Shown here one piece after another: positions 48,136 through 59,539 of a DNA stretch of 64,000 nt (position 1 is its first letter; every line of letters begins with the position of its first letter). The notes beneath the pieces were generated by a model. That model was not told where the DNA came from, did not search any database, and was given only the letters and a program-made list of their open reading frames with translations. The DNA is from Nicotiana tabacum (lineage: Eukaryota; Streptophyta; Magnoliopsida; Solanales; Solanaceae), in the NCBI RefSeq assembly GCF_000715075.1, contig NC_134094.1:82971120-83035119 (forward strand). Reading direction: 5' to 3'. The translations under genes were made by a program, and so were the position numbers.

Positions 48136-49114
48136 TATACCTGTGTGGTGTTTATAAAGTACTCTATTTCGAAGATTTTGGTCATTTTATCATATATTGA
48201 GTTATGGATCTCGTATTTGGACAATTTTGGAAGCGATTTTCACCACATGGATTGGGATAAAAATTTTGGCTCGGTTTTGATTATATTCCATGATTCCATC
48301 CTCGATTTTGGTACTTTATTGATGATTTCAAAAGAGAAATTGGGGTTTTTTGTCTAAACTTTCCTGAAGTGATTAATTGAGTTTTGAAAATCGATTCGGA
48401 GTCGGATTTGAGTGAAATTAGTCTGGTTGGACTCGTAATTGAATGAGTTATCGGAATTTATGAATTTTGTGGAGGTGCGGGCCTGAATTTGACTTTTTGG
48501 TTGACTTTGAGTAATTGATTAAAAATTCGACCTTTATCGCTTGGGTATGTTTCCTTTAGCATCATGTGATGTTTTTGAGTTGCTTTTGGCTATTTCGAGC
48601 CATTCGGAGGTCGATTTGTGCAGGATGGCATTCTCTAGAGTATTGTTTGGCTTGATCGATATTTGCTTTGCTTGCTTGAGATAAGTATCTTATCTAAATT
48701 TGATTGAGACACTAGTTGCTTGAGTTATTTGTGACATCTACGTGCTATGGGTGCGCACATGTGTAGATATTGAGCCCATGTGCGAGCACCAGGATATTTA
48801 TCCATGCTCGGGGTAGTGCTTAGGCTATGATAAACCTAGAATTGATTGTTAAGCCTTAAGCTATAATATTTCTCATATTTGTCGCATTATTGTGAACTAT
48901 TTGAGCCATGTTGAGGTTACATAAAGGCTAATTCCCTGAATAAACTTGAAAATTGCTATTTATATTATGAAAATACCGATTTGAGCTATGATAGCACACT
49001 TTGCACATGCCTACACTTTTGCATGTTATTATACCAGTCTAGGAGCATAAAATCTAATATTTATTTATCACATGCATGTGTTCTTGTATAATTGCTTTTG
49101 TGTGATATGATTTG

Positions 49115-49460
49115 GACGGGATGCATGTGACTACGCCGAGCAAATTGTGTTGTTATGCCTGTGATCATGCCGGGCAGATTGTGTTATTATGATTGTGACC
49201 ACGCCAGGCGGATTGTGTTGGTTATGCTTGTGACCACGCCAGGCAGATTGTGTTGTTATGCATGTGACTACGCCGGCCGGATTGTGTTGTTATGCATGTG
49301 ACCACGCTGGGCGGATTATGTTGTTATGCTTCTGATCATGCGCGGGTGAATTATGTTATTATGTATGTGACCATGCCGGGCGGATTGTGTTGTTATGCAT
49401 GTGACCATACAGGACGGATTGTTATATTAAGCATGTGACTACGCTAGGCAGATTGTGATT
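49115..49460 (+). repeat. 34-bp tandem array, about ten units
   Basis: Unit of the type 'gcatgtgaccacgccgggcg' plus 'gattgtgttgttat', repeated about ten times with variation. It has CACGCC/CATGCC cores. Confidence 0.9.
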
Positions 49461-49590
49461 ATTAGCATGTGAGTTGCTCGTGCAGCACGTGAGTTTCTCG
49501 TGTAGCACGTGAGTTGCCCGTGCAGCACGTGAGTTGTCCGTGCGGATCCAGATAATGATATCATGGTACGTGAGTTGTCCGTGCGGTTGA
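49461..49590 (+). repeat. 20-bp CACGTG tandem array
   Basis: Units of the type cacgtgagttgcccgtgcag are repeated four to five times. Three of them contain a perfect CACGTG. The same word appears singly or in tandem in the solo LTR at 30640-30880 and in element B at 17170 and 21140. Confidence 0.88.
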
Positions 49591-50492
49591 TATTGAGTCT
49601 GTGACCGCACCAGATGGATTATGATATTGAGCATGTGACCACGCCGGATTGATAGCATGTTGAATTGGCCTTGCTTGCATGTGGATACAGATCCATCCCC
49701 CTAGGGTCACCTTCTCATGTTTCTCTTTTGATGGTGTACACGCGGATTGTGAGAAACCGACGGGTTTCTGGTTGATGTGAGCTCTCGAGGAGCTGGTTAT
49801 TGTTATTTGGATCGGGTTGCACAACTGACTGATATTTGGTTATTGCATTTCATCTTTACTTGCAATTTCCTTAATTATTTGCCTGATTTATTTGCATACC
49901 TTCCTTATATGGTGGACTGTTGACTGAGTAGAACACTTTAAAACAAAGAATTGTGAGCACCAAGATGGTTTTACCTGTGTTTTCTTGATTTGATCATATA
50001 TCTATTCTATACCTGTTAGATTTAAGAACTTGTACAAGTGACTGGTGAGTATCCTTTATAATTCTTGCTTCTATTACCTCGCCGAGATTAGTTAGGATTA
50101 TTGAGTACATAGGGTCGCTTGTACTCATACTACACTTCTCCACCTTGCGTGCAGATGTTGGAGTTGAAGCTGCTGTGTATGGCGGGAGCTGGCATTGAGG
50201 ATGTATCCTTGTTCCAGCTATGGCTATCACTTGTCCTTGGTAGATTTAAATTTGAATTTTGTCCATGTACATTCCAAAAAGATGTAATTATTTCATTTCA
50301 GTTTTGTAAATCTAAGTCTTAGTGGCTCATGACTTGTACCATCAGTCCTTGGGTTGTTGTATAAAAGTTCAGTTATTTCATCATTTATTTCTCATTCATC
50401 TCATTTGGAAATATGTTGACTGTTAGTTGGCTTACCTAGCGGGTTGGGTTAGGTGCCATCACGGCTAGTGAATTTTAGATTGTGACAGGATC

Positions 50493-50919
50493 ATACGTAT
50501 TAAGAACACTCCAGAAGTCTTATTGTCAGTGTTGTTGCCATGAGGCAGCACCAACAGTGGCTTATAGAGTTGTTGCTTTGTACACTTTCTGCGCGGGAGA
50601 AGTGGAAAAGAAAAGGAGAAAGAGTGGAAAGGGAATGAAAATGCAGGGTCATAGCTACAATATTAGGTATGGTTTCGGACGAAACCATTAATTTTTGCTT
50701 AAATCATGTATTTGCATTTAAAAATTCATTAAATAAGTATGAATTTTTAATTATGAACCTAATAATAACTAAAATAAGCTGTGAACTCGATGACAAATTC
50801 AGAATTCATAAAGTTTAATTTATGGCTTTATCTCAGCAGGAGATGAGGGCAGCAGGAGATGAGGGGAGAATAAAATATATGAGTTCCCTATTCAAAATAT
50901 TAACCATTCTCCTCCGCTC
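50493..50919. other. Short unassigned stretch
   Basis: It contains a 69-codon frame on the plus strand (to 50691) with a Cys-rich start and a basic stretch KKRRKSGKG; I recognise no family. It probably continues the sequence broken at 47127. No firm gene call is possible. Confidence 0.4.
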
Positions 50920-50924
50920 CTTTC

Positions 50925-52279
50925 TGTTTACCCGTAAAACGGTACAGTTAAATTTGTTACGTGATTTATAGACAAGCGAACTGATTTGATAAAAAAATAA
51001 TAAATAAACTAAAAAAAATTAAGAATTTAGTGATTAAAATCGAAGGAAATGACAAGCGTGGTTTCGGGAGTAATGCCTCCGAGAGCAGAAATAAGAACAA
51101 TATGAAACAATAAGTAAAGTTATTTTATTTAACTTGAGAATAGAATGTAGCATAAGTTTAAGAATTTCATGTCCCTACAATGGCTGTTGAAACTACTATT
51201 TATAACTATACCTAAGAAACAAGATCCTTGGATCAAGCCCTTCTTAAATGACAATAAAGGGGCCGTTGATGAATATGTAACGGCGGACCATGAATGCAAA
51301 TATTCTCTGCAACGGCTGCCCATTTGATGTTAGAGAATATTCTTCATTGAATAGCATCCGGAGGCAAGCATTGGATCCGTTCACGTTGATGATGTTCCCT
51401 TCGGGGTCTATCCGATGCCAACCGTAGTTGTTGTTTCAGGTCTTGGTTCTTACTCGATTTGTCTTCTGCCTGCCTTCAGTTCCATGTGTCACGCTACCAT
51501 TCGATCATTTAATATAAGCCAATTTTACCCTATACACTTCCCATTTCTAACCGATCAAGGTCATAAAATGTATTATCAGATAGCAGGAAAAATGAGTAGG
51601 CTTCGACCATGCTGAATTTATATGCAACGGAAATGTGGAGGGAATAACTTACAGAGCTTTGAATCAAGGCAAGGAATTCATGGAATGAAGTGTAAGGAGA
51701 TAGACTTGGATTTGAGGCTCTAGGCATAGAAGAAATCCTTTTGTTCCTCTGCAAAAGTGAATTAGATAGCTTCACTTGTAAAAGTTGAAACTCCAGAAAA
51801 AATAGCTATTTCTCAATTATAGAGGCTAAAAAGTGGCTATTTTGTGATAGTTTCCCTATTTATACTGACAATCAATTTTTGCTTCAGAAGTGGGCTGGAT
51901 CTGTGTTCACATCAAATGGCTTAAAAAACCCAGAAATAGGAAGCCAAGGCCCAGTTAAATAGTTTAATGGCTTCTAGTTGCTTCCTGAGGAAGAAATAGT
52001 ATAGACAGAGACGGAGCTAGAATTTTGAGTTTATGGGTTCTGAATTTCAAAAAAGGTTGTTTACTGGGTACTTGATAAATTATTTATATATGTTAAATGA
52101 ATTTTTTTAATAAAAAATATAGGATTTGAGCCAAAACTATTAGATTCTGCCGAACCCGTACATAGGCTTTGTGGCTCCGCCCTAGAGTATGGTCATTGAA
52201 GAACTCTCAGCCTACCCACTATTTTTCTTTTTCCAAAACCTTACTATAATAGAGGTAGGTATTAGAATGTTAACCATCA
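50925..52279 (-). mobile_element. Probable Ogre-like solo LTR, 1355 bp
   Basis: On the minus strand it starts TGATGGTTAACATTC and ends GTTTTACGGGTAAACA, an end typical of Ogre/Tat LTRs by resemblance. Both sides carry ctttc (50920-50924 and 52280-52284). No primer site follows. The left boundary is well supported; the right one rests on the TG plus the matching 5-bp flank. A MITE is nested in it. Confidence 0.55.
52007..52183. mobile_element. MITE, hAT-like, 177 bp
   Basis: Terminal inverted repeats agagacggagc and gctccgccct. The inner words 'gggttctgaattt' and 'ccgaacccgtacataggctt' are typical of an abundant Solanaceae MITE family. No coding capacity. A clean 8-bp target duplication was not found. 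Confidence 0.65.
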
Positions 52280-52424
52280 CTTTCACTTATTATCATTTCT
52301 CCATTCTATGTGGAGGCAAGATCTGTGAAAATTTGAAGGTAATATGAAAAGTTGCGATCATTGCTTCCAAGATTATATGCAGTAGAAATAAAATTGGTAA
52401 ATTTATATATAGTGTATATTCATA

Positions 52425-52505
52425 CTTGTATTGGTATGAGATAGTAAGTATCCCGTAGAATTAATCAAAATGTGCGTAAGCTAGCCGGACACAACCGTTA
52501 TAAAA
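52425..52505 (+). mobile_element. Possible SINE 3' fragment
   Basis: The words 'tatcccgtagaattaatc', 'gtgcgtaagctagccggaca' and 'accgttataaaa' resemble the 3' part of a tRNA-derived Solanaceae SINE, with mutations. The tRNA-like head is not seen. Assigned from memory of the family pattern only. Confidence 0.35.
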
Positions 52506-53145
52506 TATATAGTGTACCGTAGAGGGTACGAGGTTATATGGAGATAAAAAATCCTCAGTCCTTCCCCCTTTATTTACCACAATTCTTGCACAATTGCCTT
52601 CTCTATAGAGAGTGAAAAAGAAAAAGTACCATTAGAACGTGTAATAAAGGGCTAAGTTCTACTTATTCTAAGTAGTGTAATGTATTAACCATTACGCTGC
52701 CCCAATTATTAATCCCTGAACCCTATTAAACTTGGCGAAATTTTTTAACATGTCCTAGAAATCCTTTTAATAAAAATTCATATTTCATGCAATAAAAAAT
52801 TCAAATAATCGCATAAAAGAAGGCATTCATAGAGTTATCTAAGAAATTTCCATATGAAAATGTATCACTGGTTATCTACATCACATCAAGGTCTATTTAG
52901 CATCTTATGATTTATCCCTAAGCATAAAGAGGAATACTTAACCTTTCAACAATTGGTAAGAATATATAGGATTAGAAAAAATAAAAATTCTCAAACATTT
53001 AAAATGTGTGCAAGAATACTTTAATTTGTAACCAAAAGAATAAGTTGTCCCATTTGTATTTTTAGCTTCAACTATATTTTCTTTTGTAACCATCTTTAGA
53101 TAAGAAGCTCCCAAATGGTTTTTATTAGCCATAACCATCAAGGGT
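52506..53145. other. AT-rich stretch with one unassigned minus-strand frame
   Basis: A minus-strand frame at 52938-53145 reads GPLMVMANKNHLGASYLKM and VEAKNTNGTTYSFGYKLKY. It looks more protein-like than its surroundings but matches no family I know. It could be an exon relic broken by copia II at 53150, or chance. Nothing else was seen. Confidence 0.35.
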
Positions 53146-53150
53146 CCTTT

Positions 53151-53502
53151 TGTTGAAATTGTCAAAAGTCCCACATCGGTGGATGATAATTTTGAATGGG
53201 GATTTCACACTATAAAAGGAGGCCTAATGTTTAGGATTTAAGTACACCTCTCATTTGCCTTTTTTTTTTAATCTTCTTAAGGCATTTGTATCTTCTCTCT
53301 TTAGTATTATTTCACTTGTAATATTAGAGTGGAATAAAATATTGATTGTGTCCGAGGAAGTAGGCAAAATTGGCCGAACCTCGTAAATTCTGGTGTTCTT
53401 TTATTGTTGTCTTATTGTCTTATTTATTATTTAGTGGTTGTCATATTTTTTGGTATAGTAGTTGTGACGCATTCACACTATATACATTTGGCTTTCGCAA
53501 CA
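53151..53502 (+). repeat. 5' LTR of copia II
   Basis: 352 bp, TGTTGAAATT...CGCAACA. TATA box at 53211-53218 (tataaaag), then a T-rich stretch near 53261. The promoter drives rightward transcription. Confidence 0.93.
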
Positions 53503-53517
53503 ATTGGTATTAGAGCC
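53503..53517 (+). other. Primer binding site of copia II
   Basis: The sequence attggtattagagcc follows the 5' LTR directly and is the same as in copia I. Confidence 0.85.
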
Positions 53518-53709
53518 AAGGTACTGTCTAAGTATGCTCTGTGGTTGGAGCATAGTCTGATCTTCCACATCAGAAAAGATCTATCTTGGTAACTGAGTCA
53601 AGGTTCTGTCTGAGTATGCTCTGTGGTTGCAGCTTAGTCTGATCTTCCACACCAGAAAGGAAATAATCTTGATTTTTGTCGTCAGCTACTAAATAATATT
53701 TGTGTCAAA

Positions 53710-56700
53710 ATGGGAGACAATAAACAAGAAGAATCTACAGCAAGTGTCAATAATACGTTATCGTTGGCATCTTCGCTTATGACAAGAATTGTGTCAAATG
53801 CGAAATTTGCGGTAGAAATTTTTGACGGGTCAGGACATTTTGGGATGTGGCAAGGCGAGGTTCTAGATGTTCTTTTTCAACAAGGGCTAGATCTTGCCAT
53901 TGAAGAAAAGAAGCCAGATGTTATTGGAGAAGAAGATTGGAAAATTATCAATCGTGTTGCTTGCGGTACCATTCGATCCTACCTTGCTAGAGAGCAGAAA
54001 TATCCATACACAAAGGAAACTTCTACAAGTAAATGATGGAAAGCACTGGAGGATAAAATTTTGAAGAAAAACAGTCAAAATAAATTGTACATGAAGAAGA
54101 GACTGTTTCGCTTCACCTATGTTCCTGGTACCACAATGAATGAACATATCACCAGTTTCAATAAGTTGGTCACAGATTTGCAAAATATGAATGCAACTTT
54201 TGATGATGGTGACTTGGCCTTGATGTTGTTGGGGTCACTTCCTAATGAGTACAAGCACCTTGAAACTACTTTACTCCATGGAAATGACGAAATTTCTCTC
54301 AGAGAAGTTTGTTCGGCTTTGTACAGCTATGAACAAAGAAAGGGAGAAAAACAGATGGGCGGAGAAGGAGAAGAACTAATTATGAGGGATCGTCCTCAAA
54401 ATACAACGAGGACTAAGAAGGGAAGATTCAAGTCGAGATCTAGACCCAACAAAGATGAATGTGCCATTTGTCGAGAAAAGAGGCACTGGAAGAAAGACTG
54501 TCCGAAGTTGAAGAATAAGGCCAGACATAACAATGGAAAGGCCATTATGGATTCAAATGTAGCTGATTGTGATGATTCAGACTTCTCATTAGTTACAACA
54601 GAGTTATCAACATCATCAGACATATGGTTGATGGACTCGGCTTGTAGCTATCATATGTGTCCCAACAAGGACTGGTTCATGAATTTTCAAGAAGGAGAAT
54701 ATGGAGTCATTCACACAGCGGATAACAGCCCTCTTACCTCATATGGCATTGGTTCAATAAGATTAAGAAACCATGATAGAATGATCAGAACATTAACAGA
54801 TGTTCGATATGTACCGGGTTTGAAGAAGAATCTCATCTCTGTGAGAGCCCTAGAATCAAAAGGGTTCAAAATCATTGCAAAAAATGGAGTGATGAGAATA
54901 TGCTCCGGTGCACTAGTGGTAATGAAGGCCAATCGGAAGAACAATAACATGTACCGCTATCGTGGTAGTACAGTTATTGGGACAGCGACAGTGACATCCA
55001 GTGATGACAAAGAGGCAGAAGCAACCAGGCTATGGCACATGCGCTTGGGACATGCTGGAGGGAAATCCTTGAAAGCTCTATCTGATCAAGGATTGTTAAA
55101 AGGCGTAAAGACTTGCAACTTGGAGTTTTGCGAGCATTGTGTCAAAGGAAAACAGATAAGGGTTAAATTTGGTACAGTGATCCATAATACTAAAGGCATT
55201 TTGGATTATGTACACTCTGATGTTTGGGGTCCTTCCAAAACACCTTCATTGGGTGGGAAGCACTATTTTGTAACCTTTGTTGATGATTTTTCCCGAAGAG
55301 TGTGGGTGTAAACAATGAAGAGGAAAGATGAAGTGTTGGGAATTTTTCTCAAATGGAAAACGATGGTGGAGAATCAAACAGGCAGGAGGATCAAGTATAT
55401 TTGCACAGACAATGGAGGTGAATACAAAAATGATCATTTCAATAAGGTTTGTGAAAATGATGGCATCGTCTGACACTTCACTATCAGACATACACCACAA
55501 CAGAATGGAGTGGCAAAACGTATGAATCGGACTTTACTAGAGAAGGTACGGTGTATGTTGTCCAATACTGGCTTGGACAAAGAATTTTGGGCTGAGGCAA
55601 TTACATATGCATGCCACCTCATTAGTCGTCTACCATCTGCTGCCACTGATGGCAAGACACCATTTGAAAAATGGTATGAAAAACCTGCTGTAGATTATGA
55701 CTCTTTGCACGTGTTTGGCTCAATTGTATACTATCATGTGAAAGAGTCAAAATTGGATCCGAGAGCAAAGAAGGCTATATTTATGGAGATTACTTCTGGA
55801 GTCAAAGGATACCACTTATGGAGTCCAGAGACAAGGAATATTATATTCAGTAGAGATGTTACCTTTGATGAATCTGCCATAACAGATAAGGTGGCAGTTG
55901 AAGATGTCAAACAAACTGGTGATGCATCAAAGCAGGTGGAGTTTGAGGAAAAATTTATTTTTCCTACGCAAGAAGCAGAGGAGGAAACAAATGAAGATTA
56001 CCCTCTGGAAGAAGAGCCAGTAGAGAGGGAGATTCCAACTCAGGAACCTCGACAACAACTTGAATCAATAGCAACTAACAGGCCAAAAAGGACAATAACG
56101 AAACCTGTTCGTCTCATAGAGACGGTTGCTTGTGCAACCTCAATTGTAGCTGATGGTGTTCCTACCACTTATAAAGACGCAATTCAAAGTTCAGAAGAAG
56201 ATAAGTGGAGGATTTCCATGAATGAAGAAATGTAGTCCCTTCATCAGAATCATACATGGAAATTGGCCAATCTCCCGAAGGGAAAGAAGGCAATTGGGTG
56301 CAAATGGGTATTTGCAAAGAAAGAAGGATTTTCTAACCAAGAAGATGTTCGCTACAAAACAAGATTGGTGGCCAAAGGATATTCTCAAAAGGAGGGAATT
56401 GATTACAATGAAGTATTTTCTCCAGTTGTAAAATATTCCTCCATTAGAATTATGCTGGCTTTGGTAGCACAGTTGGATTTGGAACTAGTTCAGATGGATG
56501 TAAAAACTGCGTTTTTACATGGAAACTTGGAGGAGAAAATCTACATGACTCAGCCAGAAGGATTCAAAGTTGCTAGAAAAGAAAATATGGTATACAAACT
56601 TGAAAAATCATTGTACGGATTGAAACAATCTTCTAGACAATGGTACAAGCGATTTGACAAGTTTATGTTGCGGCAAGGGTACAAGAGAAACAAATACGAT

Positions 56701-57726
56701 CATTGTGTGTATTTGCGCAAACTTAATGATGGTTCCTTTGTATATCTTCTCTTATATGTTGATGATATGTTGATAACTTCCAAGAATTCGGAAAAAATTG
56801 ATAAGTTGAAGATTCAACTGAAGGAGGAGTTCGAGATGAAGGATCTGGGTGAGGCAAAGAAAATTTTTGGCATGGAGATAATAAGAGATAGACGTTCAAA
56901 GAAACTCTGTTTATCTCAGAAAGAATATTTGAAGAGAGTACTACAGCGTTTTGGCATAGATAAGAAGACTAAGCCAATTAGTACGCCACTTGCTCCCCAT
57001 TTTAAGCTAAGTACTACTATGTCGCCAAAGGATGAAACTGAACAGGAGTATATGTCAAGGGTACCATACGCAAATGTTGTTGGTAGCTTGATGTATGCAA
57101 TGGTTTGTACGAGACCTGACATTTCTCAAGCCGTTGGAGTTATTAACAGATATATGCATAATCCAGGAAAGGAGCATTGGCAAGCTGTGAAATGGATTCT
57201 ACGGTATATTCATAGTACTGTAGATGTTGGGTTAGTTTTTGAGCAGAAAGGCAATCGGTCTGTAGTTGGATATTGTGACTCAGATTTTGCGGGTGATCTG
57301 GACAAACGAAGGTCAACTACTGGTTATGTGTTTACTTTTGCAAAGGCACCAGTTAGTTGGAAGTCTACTTTGCAGTCAACAGTTGCTTTGTCTACAACAG
57401 AGGCAGAGTACATGGCTATTACAGAGGCTGTGAAGGAGGCAATTTGGCTTCAGGGGTTGCTAAAGGAGCTTGGTATTGAACAAAAAAATATTATAATTTT
57501 TTGTGATAGTCAAAGTGCTATTCAATTAGCGAAGAACCAAGTTTATCATGCAAGGACGAAGCACATTGATGTTCGGTATCATTTCGTACGAGAAATCATA
57601 GAAGAAGGTGGAGTCACGGTGAAGAAAATTCATACTACGGAGAACCCTGCTGATATGCTGACAAAAGTGGTGACTGCGGTCAAGTTTCAACATTGTTTGG
57701 ATTTGATCAACATTGTTGAACACTAA
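53710..57726 (+). pseudogene. gag-pol: Copia II gag-pol polyprotein, four stops
   Basis: Start MGDNKQEESTASVN at 53710; end ...CLDLINIVEH at 57726. The frame is kept throughout, but stops occur at 54034 (TGA where copia I has TTA), 55309 (TAA for TAT), 55471 (TGA for CGA) and 56233 (TAG for CAG). Domains: gag FDGSGHFGMWQGEVLD; knuckle CAICREKRHWKKDC; protease DSACSYHM; integrase WHMRLGHAGG, CEHC, DVWGPS, CTDNGGEY; RT KTRLVAKGYSQKEGIDYNE, QMDVKTAFLHGNL, LLYVDDMLI; RNase H YCDSDFAGD, STTEAEYMA, FCDSQSAIQLA. In the integrase QNGVAKRMN the catalytic Glu codon (55516-55518) is AAA (Lys), so the integrase would be dead even without the stops. The RT-RNase H part (56263-57726) is one uninterrupted frame. 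Confidence 0.95.
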
Positions 57727-57804
57727 AGATTGAAGATGAAGACACAACCAAAATTTGTTATTGAGAGAAAATTGAAGATGTGGAATTTTGCCAAGGTGGA
57801 GATT

Positions 57805-58153
57805 TGTTGAAATTGTCAAAAGTCCCACATCGGTGGATGACAATTTTGAATGGGAATTTCATCCTATAAAATGAGGCCTAATGTTTAGGATTTAAGTACA
57901 CCTCTCATTTGCCTTTTTTTTATCTTCTTAAGGTATTTGTATCTTCTCTCTTTAGTATTATTTCACTTGTAATATTGGAGTGGAATAAAATATTGATTGT
58001 GTCCGAGGAAGTAGGCAAAATTGGCCGAACCTCATAAATTCTGGTATTCTTTTATTGTTGTCTTATTGTCTTGTTTATTATTTAGTGGTTGTCATAATTT
58101 TTGGTATAGTAATTGTGACTCATTCACATTATATACATTTGGCTTCCGCAACA
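57805..58153 (+). repeat. 3' LTR of copia II
   Basis: 349 bp. Preceded by the polypurine tract ccaaggtggagatt (57791-57804). Ends CTTCCGCAACA. Confidence 0.93.
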
Positions 58154-58158
58154 CTTTT

Positions 58159-59539
58159 CATCCTTTTATTGGAGAAAAAATGAAGAACTCTTATCTGAGG
58201 AGGAAAGGAAAAGACACTATAGAAAAAGAGAATAAAGAGAAAACGAACACATAAAATAGATAGATCAAAGCATTCTATTCGTAAGAAGATTACAAATTAT
58301 AACACTAAAGAACTTCAGACTTAAAACAAAGTGTAATGCTAGTTATTATTTATATATGGGGTTGAATTAAATTAAAATTCCAATAAGGAAAGTTAATTTG
58401 TTTCCTAAACTTGGTCATTGTATGGGGTTGGGATTGTCTTTGTCATGGTGACTTTCATGGCTATATTAAATTTTGTAATTAAGACTTGCACAGTTGACAC
58501 TATTTTCGTGACTTAAATCTGCAATGCTAGCTCAGAATTAAAGACTCAAATTAAAGAGAGTTAAAAGTTGTTAAGTAGTTTAAATAGTGCAAGAGCTTTC
58601 ATAGTTTTTTCTACCCCTTATGTAGTTGTCAAATGTGACAGAAGAAATTAAACAAAGCATTCATAAACCAAATCCTCTCTGAATCTAAAGGACAGTGATA
58701 TTTCGACTGTTCTATTTAATCTTAACGACTTCTGTTTTTTGCTTTTCTTACCTTCAAAGGTTTTCAATGAACTCTTTTGTTGAAATCTTAAATAAGATGA
58801 CCTGCTCACCAAAAAAAGAAAAATGCAACAGCTTGAAATAATTAATACCATCTTCAACATTTCATGTAATATGATCATTACATTGACTTTTTATAGTAAC
58901 TCTTTCCTTTTCTTAAATATGGGGAGGAAGAAAATATGATCATGCGTATCATTGAATTGTGTGATTCTTTTATTCAAAAGCTTAATCAATAGTATCTGAA
59001 AATCTTAAAACGAGACACTTTATTTACTTAATTTGATCATCAGCACATTCTATTACGTGTATGCATGAATTATTTTTCGTGATCAAGAATTTGATCTTTT
59101 AAATGGTTGATGGCTGCAAAACTCAAAACCAATTAAGAGTTCTACTTACATGTTACTATATTATACTATATGTTAAATATTATGAGTGAATACTTTGAGA
59201 GAATTCATTTAAAAGTTCAAACTGTTAGAGTGATATTTTTTAATTAGTACTTGCTTAGTTATGCCTCTTAATTGAGTTACGCCTTATGCCTCACTACTCT
59301 TCTTCAGTTATAAATACAATCATTTTGTGCTCGTAACTAGTATGATTTAAATACTAGGAAGAAAAACGATAATGTATAACGTTATGTAAAATAATATAAA
59401 AAAATGTTGGGTCTATTACTATTTTTTTGGGTCTACTGACTTTCAGCTTTAATAATAGATCATTTGCAACTCATGGAAAAGGAAGCAAAAAAAAAAAGGG
59501 AGAAGGGGCCAAGATATTGCATTGGGTAAAATATGTTAT
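58159..59539. other. AT-rich unique-looking DNA, no gene seen
   Basis: No ORF over 80 codons and no retroelement word is recognised. Poly-purine and T-rich stretches only. It may be genuine intergenic host DNA next to the copia II insertion. Confidence 0.45.

Larger units (their letters stand above)
47133..50487 (+). mobile_element. Gypsy solo LTR, 3355 bp
   Basis: Perfect ggatc duplications at 47128-47132 and 50488-50492. The start reads AGTAACGACTCAACCGG (the TG has become AG) and the end ATTGTGACA. Internal conserved parts match LTR B (for example 'ctacacttctccaccttgcg', 'gtgtatggcgggagctggca' and 'ggcttacctagcgggttggg'). It has a GC-word cluster at 47810-48135 and tandem arrays at 49115-49590. 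No primer site or coding part is present. Confidence 0.88.
53151..58153 (+). mobile_element. Ty1/copia element II, full length, 5003 bp
   Basis: Same family as copia I, opposite orientation. LTRs at 53151-53502 and 57805-58153 differ at about 15 positions plus a 3-bp indel in a T run. Flanks are ccttt (53146-53150) and ctttt (58154-58158), a 4/5 target duplication. The gag-pol ORF is colinear with copia I but carries four nonsense codons and a change at the integrase catalytic Glu. Confidence 0.95.

Noticed and set aside
47640..48357. Plus-strand ORFs of 96 and 149 codons
   Set aside because: They fall wholly inside the solo LTR 47133-50487 and have no protein family; the Arg-rich parts come from GC-rich words.
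49115..49460. Possible centromeric satellite
   Set aside because: The unit is only 34 bases, about ten copies, and bounded inside a solo LTR.
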